From an uncultured Ilyobacter sp. (GTDB lineage: Bacteria; Fusobacteriota; Fusobacteriia; Fusobacteriales; Fusobacteriaceae): a stretch of 64,000 nucleotides of DNA. Shown here piece by piece: positions 53,322 to 60,994 of the stretch (its first letter is position 1; every line of letters begins with the position of its first letter). The DNA lies in the NCBI RefSeq assembly GCF_963663625.1, contig NZ_OY760438.1, positions 372,001 through 436,000 on the forward strand, written 5' to 3'. Position numbers and translations under genes: made by a program. Below the pieces are notes generated by a model. That model searched no databases, was not told the DNA's origin, and worked only from the letters and a program-made list of their open reading frames with translations.

Positions 53322-53582
53322 TTATACTTTGGTAATATTTTTTTTTAGCCCTGATTTTTCAACTGTATAGAGGGAAAAACTAGAGGAGTTTTCCGGGAGC
53401 AGTGATTTGATCTCTTCTAGGAATGAAAGGTCAAATTTTATAGATAATCCACAGTTGGCTGTGATCTCTTTGGGTACAGGTATTATCCTTACTTTGATAT
53501 CTTTTTCAAGAATAAGTTTTTCAAGCTTCATTATCTGATGTGTGGAGTCGGCTGTTATAAGGCAGAAAGTTTCAGATCTCAT
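53322..53582 (-). CDS. DUF3343 protein, putative Se/S carrier-like
   Basis: The 86-residue protein starts MRSETFCLITADSTHQIMKL and contains IIPVPKEITANCGLSIKFD, the DUF3343 core with a conserved Cys. It begins at ATG 53582, overlapping the yedF stop by one base (TAATG); a longer frame that runs into yedF is an artefact. DUF3343 proteins are linked with selenium traits (YedF, SelD) and may carry selenium or sulfur. That role is not proven. Confidence 0.8.
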   Translation of the reverse strand: MRSETFCLITADSTHQIMKLEKLILEKDIKVRIIPVPKEITANCGLSIKFDLSFLEEIKSLLPENSSSFSLYTVEKSGLKKNITKV

Positions 53583-54163
53583 TAGGGTCTTATTACCTTT
53601 GTGGCCTCTACTTGTCTTTCTATGATAGTATACATATTTGATACTTCTCCCACAGCAAGCTTCTCCTCTATACCATAGTAATTGAGGCAGGTACCACATG
53701 TCAGTATCTCCGTTCCTCTTTCTATAAGAATTTTCAAGTCTTCCACAGATTCTGAACCTTCCACTGTTATTTTGGACCCGGAATTATAAAAAAGTATAGT
53801 GCTCGGAACTTTCTCCATCTCTGTGAGGGTATATATAAAACCTTTCATCAGGATTTTACCCAGTTCTTCACTTCCGTCTCCCATCTGGTCAGAGGCTATC
53901 ACCATTACTGTTTTCTTATCTTTATTTGCTGTTTTTTCCTGTGATTTTATCTCTTTTCTTATTTTTACATGGTATATTCCGCTCTTCTCTGTAGTTTCAA
54001 AAGAGAGGCCGGTTTCTTTAGCCATTTTTTCAAGGTTTTCCTTTGAAATTTCGCTGTCGAGGATAGTTTCAACTATACCTTCTTGCACCTCTTTCAAGGC
54101 TTTTTTTGTCATTATTATTGGCATGGGGCAGAGTTTTCCCCTTGCATCTACGATTTTATTCAT
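53582..54163 (-). CDS. yedF: YedF-type sulfurtransferase-like selenium metabolism protein
   Basis: Residues 1-75 are a TusA/SirA-like domain (KIVDARGKLCPMPIIMTKKA, Cys12). Residues about 85-190 are a DsrE-like domain (VMVIASDQMGDGSEELGKIL) with ILTCGTCLNYYG (about 154-165). This two-domain form is the YedF of selenium-using bacteria. Cys12 and the CxxC are candidate selenium or sulfur carriers. It is encoded between selD and DUF3343 with short gaps. Confidence 0.88.
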   Translation of the reverse strand: MNKIVDARGKLCPMPIIMTKKALKEVQEGIVETILDSEISKENLEKMAKETGLSFETTEKSGIYHVKIRKEIKSQEKTANKDKKTVMVIASDQMGDGSEELGKILMKGFIYTLTEMEKVPSTILFYNSGSKITVEGSESVEDLKILIERGTEILTCGTCLNYYGIEEKLAVGEVSNMYTIIERQVEATKVIRP

Positions 54164-54206
54164 AAAAAAACTCCTTTAAATCTAAATTGTGTATCTAACC
54201 TCATAC

Positions 54207-55232
54207 CTATTCTACAATAATGGTCTGTTCTTGTTTTTCAGTAACTCTACCTACAATGGATGATTTTATCCTGAGTTTGTTGAGCTTATCTATTACTTCT
54301 TCAGAGTACTCACTACTTACTGAAAATAAGAGTCCTCCTGAAGTCTGCGGGTCAAATAGAATCTCCTGAAGCCAAAAAGGTACATCGTTAAATAGGACTC
54401 TGTCTCCCAAGTGATTTCTGTTTTTTTGTCCTCCGCTTGTTATGTAAAACTCCTTTGCATAACCTTTTGCTTCTTCCATATATGGAATTAGTTCTTTTTC
54501 TAGAACAAAGGTCTTCTCTGAGCCACCGGCCATCTCAAAGGCATGCCCTAGGAAACCAAAGCCTGTTATGTCAGTACAGGCATTTACAGGATATTCTCTT
54601 ATTATATCCATAGAGTATTTATTGAGGGTAGTCATGTTTTCTAAGAGTTTGTCCACTGCATCATCAGAAGCCTCTCCTACACTGTAGGCAGTTGCGATAA
54701 TACCTGCCCCTAAAGGTTTTGTAAGAATAAGTGTGTCCCCTTCCTTAGCACCATAATTTTTTAAAATTTTATCTGGATGGATAAGTCCAGTTACAGAAAG
54801 GCCGTATTTTATCTTTTCATCGTGGATGGTGTGCCCACCACTAAGAATAGCTCCGGCTTCAGCGACCTTTTCGGCTCCCCCCCTCAATATCTCACCGAGA
54901 TAGGAGATATCCATTTTTTCAGGAAAACATACGATGTTCATGGCAGTTTTGGGTTCTCCACCCATGGCATAGACATCACTCAAGGCGTTTGCAGCTGCCA
55001 CCTGACCAAATATATATGGGTCGTTTATCATAGGTGCAAAAAAATCCAGTGTTTGTATCATAGCTAAATCATCGGTGAGCTTGTATACCGATGCATCATC
55101 TGAGTTTTCGTATCCCACGATGAGGTTTTTATCTTCTATGGTAGGAAGAGTAGAAAGTAATTTTGAAAGGACGGCAGGACCCATTTTACAGGCACAGCCT
55201 CCTACAGAACATTCATTTGATGGAAATTTCAT
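54207..55232 (-). CDS. selD: Selenide, water dikinase (selenophosphate synthetase)
   Basis: SelD makes selenophosphate, the selenium donor for selenocysteine, selenouridine and the labile selenium cofactor. The catalytic loop is GGCACKMGP (Cys13, Cys15, Lys16), so it is the Cys and not the Sec form. DDASVYKL, TLDFFAPMINDPYIFGQVAA, ANALSDVYAMGG and DPQTSGGLL follow. The length of 341 is typical. AGAGG precedes ATG 55232. No selA, selB or selC is in the window. Confidence 0.95.
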   Translation of the reverse strand: MKFPSNECSVGGCACKMGPAVLSKLLSTLPTIEDKNLIVGYENSDDASVYKLTDDLAMIQTLDFFAPMINDPYIFGQVAAANALSDVYAMGGEPKTAMNIVCFPEKMDISYLGEILRGGAEKVAEAGAILSGGHTIHDEKIKYGLSVTGLIHPDKILKNYGAKEGDTLILTKPLGAGIIATAYSVGEASDDAVDKLLENMTTLNKYSMDIIREYPVNACTDITGFGFLGHAFEMAGGSEKTFVLEKELIPYMEEAKGYAKEFYITSGGQKNRNHLGDRVLFNDVPFWLQEILFDPQTSGGLLFSVSSEYSEEVIDKLNKLRIKSSIVGRVTEKQEQTIIVE

Positions 55233-55385
55233 TTATATCGCCTCTTTATATTAATGTTTTTAATTGCTAGAAATATAATAACATTTTATCTAATAAAACT
55301 CAATATAAGAGGGACCTCAATATTCTTGTAGATAAGTTTGAAGTGTTTTTTAATAAATTCAATAATTTATTAAAAATAGAACCAA

Positions 55386-55412
55386 TAAAAAAAGGCAGGA
55401 ATTTTCCTGCCC
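55386..55412 (-). terminator. Terminator of the flavoprotein gene
   Basis: Stem GGCAGGAA / TTCCTGCC with a 2-base loop and, on the minus strand, eight T after it. Confidence 0.8.
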
Positions 55413-55424
55413 CTATACTTACAA

Positions 55425-56603
55425 CTATTCATAAAGTCCGTAAATCACATCTGTAGATTCACGGTTTTTGATAAATCCTCCGGCCTTCATGGATGTTTTA
55501 GGATCTCCTAAGAGGATAGCTCCTACTATTTTTTCATCACGTACAAAGAATTTTCTGTAGATACCGTCTTTATTATATTTGTAAATGTTTGCTCCCATAG
55601 GTTCTATATCACCCCCTGAAAAGAATGAGATCCCAGATACCTTGAGCCTGGTCTCGGAACTTATAGGGTTATACTTGGATTTTTCTCCGGCCATATTACT
55701 TCCGGCTACATCTCCCTGTTCCTTTGCTGGTATCCAGAGCCCGTAGAGGGTTCCTTGAAATTCGATACTATCTCCTGCAGCATAGATATCTTTTATGCTG
55801 GTTTCCATATATTCATTCACAACTATCCCTCTGTTGACTTCTACTCCTGCACTTTCTGCCAACTCTAGTCTCGGAGTGATCCCTGCAGAGAGAACCAAAC
55901 TTTTTACCTCGAAGATCTCACCGTCATCAAATCTTATCCCTTCTACGCAATCTTCGCCTAGTATCTCCTCGACATTTTTTCCAAGGATAAAATTTATTCC
56001 TTTTTCTTCTAGGATTTTTTGGAGTATACGAGATCCCTCTTCATCTAACTGCCTAGGTAGAAGCCTAGGAGCAGTCTCTATGACAGTAACATTTTTTCCG
56101 AGATTAAATAGTGAGAAGGCTGTCTCTATACCTAAGAGTCCTCCTCCTAGAACGGCGACCTTTTCACAGATCTCCACATGGTTTGCTATCTCATCACTGT
56201 CATTCACACCACGAAACTTTAAGACCCATTTTTTTTCTTTGATACCTTTTATATCAGGGTATCTAGGCCTTGCACCTGTTGCTAGAAGGAGTTTATTGTA
56301 TTCCATAGAGCTTCCGTCCTCAAAGGTAACTTTTTTATTTTCTGAATCAATATCTGTAACTTCCGTATCTAGCTTTACCTCAATATTTTTATCTAAATAA
56401 AATCCCTCACCATATGCGATAAGTTTTTCAAATTCCGTCTTGCCAGCAAGATATTCGACGAGTCTTATTCTGTAGTAAAAAGGTTTAGGAGATTTTGTCA
56501 CCACTGTTATTTTACCTTCATTATCTTTATTTCTAAGAGTTACTGCTGCAGATATGCCGGCAATCCCGTTTCCTATTATTAAATATTCTGATTTTTCGTT
56601 CAA
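55425..56603 (-). CDS. FAD-dependent pyridine nucleotide-disulfide oxidoreductase (NirB-N/rubredoxin-reductase type)
   Basis: The protein has an FAD site YLIIGNGIAGISAAVTLR (near the start), a second ATG motif LLLATGARPRYPDI, an NAD(P)H site VAVLGGGLLGIETAFSLFNL and the C-terminal FAD block IYAAGD. It resembles the N-terminal part of NirB and rubredoxin reductases, with no redox CxxC. I prefer TTG 56603, five bases after AAGGTG; an ATG at 56684 would add 27 unconserved residues. It sits upstream of selD in the same direction and may serve oxygen defence or the selenium trait; the partner is unknown. Confidence 0.82.
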   Translation of the reverse strand: MNEKSEYLIIGNGIAGISAAVTLRNKDNEGKITVVTKSPKPFYYRIRLVEYLAGKTEFEKLIAYGEGFYLDKNIEVKLDTEVTDIDSENKKVTFEDGSSMEYNKLLLATGARPRYPDIKGIKEKKWVLKFRGVNDSDEIANHVEICEKVAVLGGGLLGIETAFSLFNLGKNVTVIETAPRLLPRQLDEEGSRILQKILEEKGINFILGKNVEEILGEDCVEGIRFDDGEIFEVKSLVLSAGITPRLELAESAGVEVNRGIVVNEYMETSIKDIYAAGDSIEFQGTLYGLWIPAKEQGDVAGSNMAGEKSKYNPISSETRLKVSGISFFSGGDIEPMGANIYKYNKDGIYRKFFVRDEKIVGAILLGDPKTSMKAGGFIKNRESTDVIYGLYE

Positions 56604-56790
56604 ATATATCACCTTGCCTTTATTTTGTTTTTTAGTAAAAAGACTTAAAGAGAGATGAAAATTATCCTTTAATTTAGTATACATTATTTCCTGACCTTAA
56701 AAAAGAGGGTTTTTAAGTAAAAATTAGAAAAACATTAATAATTTAATTTTAAAAATTAGTTAGAGCTGGTCATTTAGGGGGGAGGGTAAT

Positions 56791-58257
56791 ATGTTTGATT
56801 TTGAAAGCTGTCTTAAGATTGGAAAAGGGGAGTATAAGAGGATGATGGAGCCTCTTATCATAAAAATGGGGAAACTTCAGAGAGAGGCAAAGACAAAAAA
56901 AATTCCAGTTCTTATTATTTTGGAAGGCCTGGATGCTTCTGGTAAGGGTGCTGTGATGAATGAGCTCCTTATGGCACTAGATCCTAGAGGATATAAAGTC
57001 TATTCAAATAATAAAGATACTGAAGAGGAACTTCTAAGACCATTTTTTTGGAAATTTTGGAAAAATCTTCCTGGTGAAGGGGAGATAGCTGTTTTTGACA
57101 GAAGCTGGTATTTTTCTGTGATCAAGAACCTGAATGATATGAATAAAAAAGAATATAAACGAAGGTGTCAAGAGATAATGGATACTGAAACCCTTTTACG
57201 AAACGGGAAAACCTCGATAATAAAATTTTTTCTTTTTATTTCAAAAGAGGAACAGAAGAAAAGGTTTAAGAAGCTAGACAAAAATCCATCCACCTCCTGG
57301 AGGGTAACTAAAGAGGACTGGGAGAGTAATAAAAATTATGATGAAATTTTGGAGCAGTATGAAAAGCTTCTAGACAATACAGGGAATGAGAAGGGTGTGT
57401 GGAATATAGTTTGCTCTGAAGATATTGATAGTGCCAAGGTTCAGATATTTCAAAGAACGGTAGCTTTTTTGGAGAAAAGCATAGAACAGTCCGGACAAGA
57501 TACTCTAGAGATGATTCCTCTGAAAGAGAAAAGCTTTTCTCTAGACAGCGTAAACCTAGTAAAATCAATAAGCAGAAGAGAGTACAAGAAAAAACTTAAA
57601 AAGTACAAAGAAAAGCTCATGGAATTGGAACACGAGATATATGAAAAAAGGATCCCTGTTGTCCTAGCCTATGAGGGGTGGGATGCAGCTGGAAAAGGAG
57701 GGAATATAAAAAGAACTGTAGATAGGTTAGATCCTAGAGGATATGATGTTATCCCTATAGCGGCTCCAAATGACATAGAAAAAAAGCACCATTACATGTG
57801 GAGATTTTGGAAAGATTTTCCAAAGGGAGGTCATATCACAATATTTGACAGAACATGGTATGGAAGAGTTCTTGTGGAAAGGGTAGAGGGGTTCTGCAAA
57901 GAGGAGGAGTGGCACAGGGCTTATCACGAGATAAACTCTATAGAATCCCAGTGGTCAGATGACGGAGCTGTGATACTAAAATTCTGGTTGCACATAAGTA
58001 AGGATGAACAGTTAAGACGTTTTAAGGGGAGAGAGAAAACATCATACAAAAATTGGAAGATAACTGAGGAGGACTGGAGAAATAGAGAGAAGTGGGACCT
58101 TTATAAAGATGCTGTGGAGGACATGATAACTATGACATCCACAGAAAATTCAGAATGGCATGTCATTCCTGGAAATTCCAAACGTTATGCCAGGTTAAAG
58201 GTGATGGAAATAATAATTGAAGAGTTGGAAAAGGCACTGAAAAAAAGGGAGAAATAA
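56791..58257 (+). CDS. pap: Polyphosphate:AMP phosphotransferase (two PPK2 domains)
   Basis: PAP uses polyphosphate to turn AMP to ADP. Two PPK2 modules are fused. The first has EGLDASGKGAVMNELL (about 45-60) and FDRSWYFSVI (about 107-116). The second has EGWDAAGKGGNIKRTVDRL (about 294-312) and FDRTWYGRVLVERVEGF (about 351-367). The second keeps the complete WYxRVLVERVE motif, while the first is altered (WYFSVI), as in known PAP proteins where the C-terminal half is the active one. Length 488 is usual. GGGGGGAGGG precedes the ATG. The ppx gene follows. Confidence 0.92.
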   Translation: MFDFESCLKIGKGEYKRMMEPLIIKMGKLQREAKTKKIPVLIILEGLDASGKGAVMNELLMALDPRGYKVYSNNKDTEEELLRPFFWKFWKNLPGEGEIAVFDRSWYFSVIKNLNDMNKKEYKRRCQEIMDTETLLRNGKTSIIKFFLFISKEEQKKRFKKLDKNPSTSWRVTKEDWESNKNYDEILEQYEKLLDNTGNEKGVWNIVCSEDIDSAKVQIFQRTVAFLEKSIEQSGQDTLEMIPLKEKSFSLDSVNLVKSISRREYKKKLKKYKEKLMELEHEIYEKRIPVVLAYEGWDAAGKGGNIKRTVDRLDPRGYDVIPIAAPNDIEKKHHYMWRFWKDFPKGGHITIFDRTWYGRVLVERVEGFCKEEEWHRAYHEINSIESQWSDDGAVILKFWLHISKDEQLRRFKGREKTSYKNWKITEEDWRNREKWDLYKDAVEDMITMTSTENSEWHVIPGNSKRYARLKVMEIIIEELEKALKKREK

Positions 58258-58269
58258 TCTCCCTTTTTT
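58241..58269 (+). terminator. Terminator of pap
   Basis: Stem AAAAAAGGGAGA / TCTCCCTTTTTT overlapping the last codons and stop of the gene. Confidence 0.8.
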
Positions 58270-58348
58270 CTTATTTTTAAGAGAAGAAATCTTTATATAA
58301 TATACGGAATAAGGTCTTGATACAATGACAACTTCAGGGATTAATTTC

Positions 58349-58377
58349 TTGATTTACTTTATAAACTCTACTATAAT
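58349..58377 (+). promoter_or_regulatory. Promoter of ppx
   Basis: TTGATT (58349-58354), a 17-base spacer and a perfect TATAAT (58372-58377), 90 bases before the start. The gene therefore has its own promoter despite the terminator after pap. Confidence 0.7.
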
Positions 58378-58466
58378 CTATTTAAGAGTAAGATATCGTA
58401 AACTACTTTTCTGATTCAAGAGGGCTGCGGGCTCAATCATACTCAATTTAGGGGGGAAATAATTTT

Positions 58467-59978
58467 ATGAAAAAGATAGGAATTATAGATATAGGCTCAA
58501 ACTCTATAAGGCTTGTTATTTTTAGGATTTCTCCTGCCAAAAATTTCTCTGTAATTGAAGATGTGAAGGAGAGTGTACGGCTAGGAGAGGGAGTAAACGA
58601 AACTGGAAAACTGAAGGTAAAAAAAATAGATCTGGCATACCACACACTAAAGATATTTAAAGGAATATGTGATCAAAATGAAACCGATGAAATCATAGCT
58701 TTTGCAACGGCTGCAGTGAGGAATGCTTCAAACTCTCACCGTCTGATAGAAAAGGTGGAAAAAGAGCTTCAAATGGAGATAAAAATTTTTACAGGTGAGG
58801 AAGAGGCCTATTATTCTCTTTTGGGGGCGACAAACACCTTAGATATAAGTGAGGGTCTCCTTATAGATATGGGCGGAGCAAGTACGGAGCTGGTATGGTT
58901 TAAAAAACGGAGGGTCCACAAATGGGTCAGTCTCAACTTTGGGTCGGTTACCCTCGCTCAAGTGGCCAACGTAAAGGAAAGACTCTCTGATTATGCAGAG
59001 AAAAAACTAGCTAAATATGTATTAGATGAATATGAAAAGGTTCCGTGGCTGAAAGAACTAGGAGACATACCTCTTGTAGGAGTCGGTGGAACTATAAGAA
59101 ATATGGCAAAGGTGCACTCTGACATGTGTGAATATCCCCTTAATATTCTTCACGACTACAGCCTAAAGGATGGGGATGTAAATGAGATATTTGAACATAT
59201 TAAGAGAAAAAATTATTTGAGTAAGCTTGAGATCAGGGGACTTTCCAAATCCAGGGCGGATATTTTTACAGGGGCCCTGTGTGCAGTGGTGGAACTTTTG
59301 AAGTTTACAGGCCTAGAAATGGTAGTAATAAGCGGTTCCGGTATAAGAGAGGGAGTTTTGTATCAGAGGCTCAATGAATACGGGAAACAAGTGGATAATG
59401 TTTTCGAAAACTCTCTTTCAGATGTGATGGAGCATTTTGATCTATCTAAAGAAAGAGGGGAGAGGGTCTATCAAATATTCATGAAGATATTTGAGAGCAT
59501 GAAGCCTCTTCACGGTATACCAGAAGTAGAAGATAAGGTTATAAGAACGGCTTCATATCTAGGCAGAGTGGGGGTCAATATAAACTATTATGACAATCCT
59601 CTTCACTCCTTTTATATGATAATTAACTCTGGACTCAAGGGGATAAAACACAGAAAACTTCTGATGGCTGCTCTAATAGTCTCACAACAGGACAAGTTTA
59701 ACGATATGGCTAAAAATTATAGAAGTATACTGGGTAAAAAAGATATAGGGATAATGGAGAAGCTTTCGGTCATGCTCAGGATCTCAAAGATATTTAACAG
59801 AGTGTTTTTGCTAGACAGTGATAGGCTGAGTGTAGAAGTAGGAGATGAAAGTGTTACTTTTCATATAGAAAATGAGGACCTCCTAGATGTACAGATAAGC
59901 AGAGTGCTAATGTCTGGTAAAAGATTTAGAGAGGTCTTTGGAAGACAGCTCATAGTTACCAAGAAAAAGACAGATTGA
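58467..59978 (+). CDS. ppx: Ppx/GppA-family exopolyphosphatase
   Basis: Ppx/GppA phosphatases release phosphate from polyphosphate or from pppGpp. The actin-like ATPase fold is shown by IGIIDIGSNSIRLVIFRI (residues 3-20), TAAVRNASN (about 81-89), GEEEAYYSLLGA (catalytic Glu, about 111-122), LLIDMGGASTELVWF (about 131-145) and GVGGTIRNMAK. Residues about 310-503 form the helical HD-like domain of long Ppx proteins. The start follows AGGGGGG. The adjoining pap gene suggests a polyphosphate role. Confidence 0.92.
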   Translation: MKKIGIIDIGSNSIRLVIFRISPAKNFSVIEDVKESVRLGEGVNETGKLKVKKIDLAYHTLKIFKGICDQNETDEIIAFATAAVRNASNSHRLIEKVEKELQMEIKIFTGEEEAYYSLLGATNTLDISEGLLIDMGGASTELVWFKKRRVHKWVSLNFGSVTLAQVANVKERLSDYAEKKLAKYVLDEYEKVPWLKELGDIPLVGVGGTIRNMAKVHSDMCEYPLNILHDYSLKDGDVNEIFEHIKRKNYLSKLEIRGLSKSRADIFTGALCAVVELLKFTGLEMVVISGSGIREGVLYQRLNEYGKQVDNVFENSLSDVMEHFDLSKERGERVYQIFMKIFESMKPLHGIPEVEDKVIRTASYLGRVGVNINYYDNPLHSFYMIINSGLKGIKHRKLLMAALIVSQQDKFNDMAKNYRSILGKKDIGIMEKLSVMLRISKIFNRVFLLDSDRLSVEVGDESVTFHIENEDLLDVQISRVLMSGKRFREVFGRQLIVTKKKTD

Positions 59979-59985
59979 TATAAAG

Positions 59986-60025
59986 AAAAAGACAGCTGCA
60001 AGAACTATTTATAGCTGTCTTTTTT
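59986..60025 (+). terminator. Terminator of ppx
   Basis: Stem AAAAAGACAGCT (59986-59997) / AGCTGTCTTTTT (to 60024), 15-base loop. Confidence 0.75.
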
Positions 60026-60070
60026 ATGTGGAAAATCTTAAACTAATAACTGAATTCAGGAAACAGATAA

Positions 60071-60107
60071 AAAATTAAGGTGTTATTTGTATCTTACAAA
60101 TAACACC
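60071..60107 (-). terminator. Terminator of the small Cys-rich gene
   Basis: Perfect 12-base stem GGTGTTATTTGT (60079-60090) / ACAAATAACACC (60096-60107). On the minus strand it is followed by AATTTTTT. It serves the leftward gene ending at 60184. Confidence 0.75.
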
Positions 60108-60183
60108 CTTAATAAACCCCCAATATTATTTTGTGGAGATATTTTAACATGTTTATATGGCCTTTTAAATTAGAAACTCTCCT

Positions 60184-60513
60184 TTACTCTTCAGTTGTTA
60201 TTCTTTTTTCTTCTTTAGGTTCACGGCTTGAGAGATTTTTTATCTCAGTTTTTATTATCTCCCTGAGTTCCCTCACTCTCAATTTTTTTACCTTTTTTTT
60301 CTCAAATTTCTTTGATTCTTTTGGCACTTCAGAACTGTCAACTGGAATTTTCACAAATGTTTTAGCTCTTTCTTCTGGAGAACAAAGATTTTTTTTATCT
60401 TCTGCAAAACGCCCGCATTTTTTACATACATACTTTCCGTCGCCTGTCATCTCAATATACTTTTCAAGCTTTTTACCCTTTAGATTATTGCAACATTTAC
60501 ACATTTTTTTCAT
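60184..60513 (-). CDS. Small Cys-rich, basic protein (putative zinc ribbon)
   Basis: The 109-residue protein begins MKKMCKCCNNLKGKKLEKYI and has YVCKKCGRFAEDKKNLC, giving two Cys pairs about 22 residues apart that could bind zinc. The C-terminal half is highly charged (EKKKVKKLRVRELREIIKTE) and may bind nucleic acid. No named family is recognised. The start has AGGTGG upstream and a good terminator follows. Confidence 0.7.
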   Translation of the reverse strand: MKKMCKCCNNLKGKKLEKYIEMTGDGKYVCKKCGRFAEDKKNLCSPEERAKTFVKIPVDSSEVPKESKKFEKKKVKKLRVRELREIIKTEIKNLSSREPKEEKRITTEE

Positions 60514-60690
60514 AATATACCACCTCTCTACTATATAATTTACATATTTTAGACTGATTTCCTTGATATTTTGAAGAGAAATTATAATTCAAAATAAAAA
60601 TAGACTAAATGATTCTATAGAAAAATTGGAGGAATTTTCTAAAGATACCAGAAAATCCAGGAAAAGAGGTTTGTTTTCTTTAAAAGGTAA

Positions 60691-60719
60691 TTGACAAATA
60701 GGACTATCAGGTGTAGTAT
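60691..60719 (+). promoter_or_regulatory. Promoter upstream of the riboswitch
   Basis: A perfect TTGACA (60691-60696), a 17-base spacer and TAGTAT (60714-60719). Transcription would begin near 60727, just ahead of the aptamer. Confidence 0.7.
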
Positions 60720-60744
60720 GATATTTATACATAAATTATATAAA

Positions 60745-60814
60745 AGAAAAGCAAACCTTTGGAAACAAAGGGACGCAAAACTATAGGGCCTGTAAAATGG
60801 TAGCCAGTTGCCGA
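60745..60814 (+). promoter_or_regulatory. GEMM-I cyclic-dinucleotide riboswitch aptamer (c-di-GMP-I type; A at position 20)
   Basis: The core contains GCAAACC, a P2 stem CCTTTG/CAAAGG closed by a GAAA tetraloop, then GGGACGCAAAACTATAGGG (19 bases) with the tetraloop-receptor side, and a 3' closing GTTGCC. This is the GEMM-I consensus. A small hairpin (AAGTG/CACTT) follows and then a terminator at 60856, so the switch acts on transcription. Aligned to the Vibrio Vc2 aptamer, the base before GCAAACC is A instead of G20, the residue known to set preference between c-di-GMP and c-GAMP. Confidence 0.85.
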
Positions 60815-60855
60815 AAGTGTTTTAGCACTTCTGTATCCTGAGCCAAATTTTTCTT

Positions 60856-60884
60856 ATGCTCTTCTAAGGAAGAGCATTTTTTTT
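60856..60884 (+). terminator. Riboswitch-controlled terminator
   Basis: Stem ATGCTCTTC (60856-60864) / GAAGAGCAT (60869-60877) with a 4-base loop and a run of T. It stands between the GEMM-I aptamer and the kinase gene at 60995. Confidence 0.85.
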
Positions 60885-60994
60885 ATCTGAGGATATTTTT
60901 TTCGAGGATGGGAACTTACGCATAAAAACAATAAGAAACTTAAAGTTAATATAGAAATGAATTTAAATACTTGTATAACGGAGGGAAGGCAACA

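Noticed and set aside
53322-53699. Longer version of the DUF3343 frame starting at 53699
   Set aside because: The extra N-terminal part overlaps yedF in another frame; ATG 53582 gives the family's normal start with TAATG coupling.
54207-55232. SelD as a selenoprotein with in-frame UGA
   Set aside because: The catalytic loop encodes Cys at both expected positions and no in-frame UGA is present.
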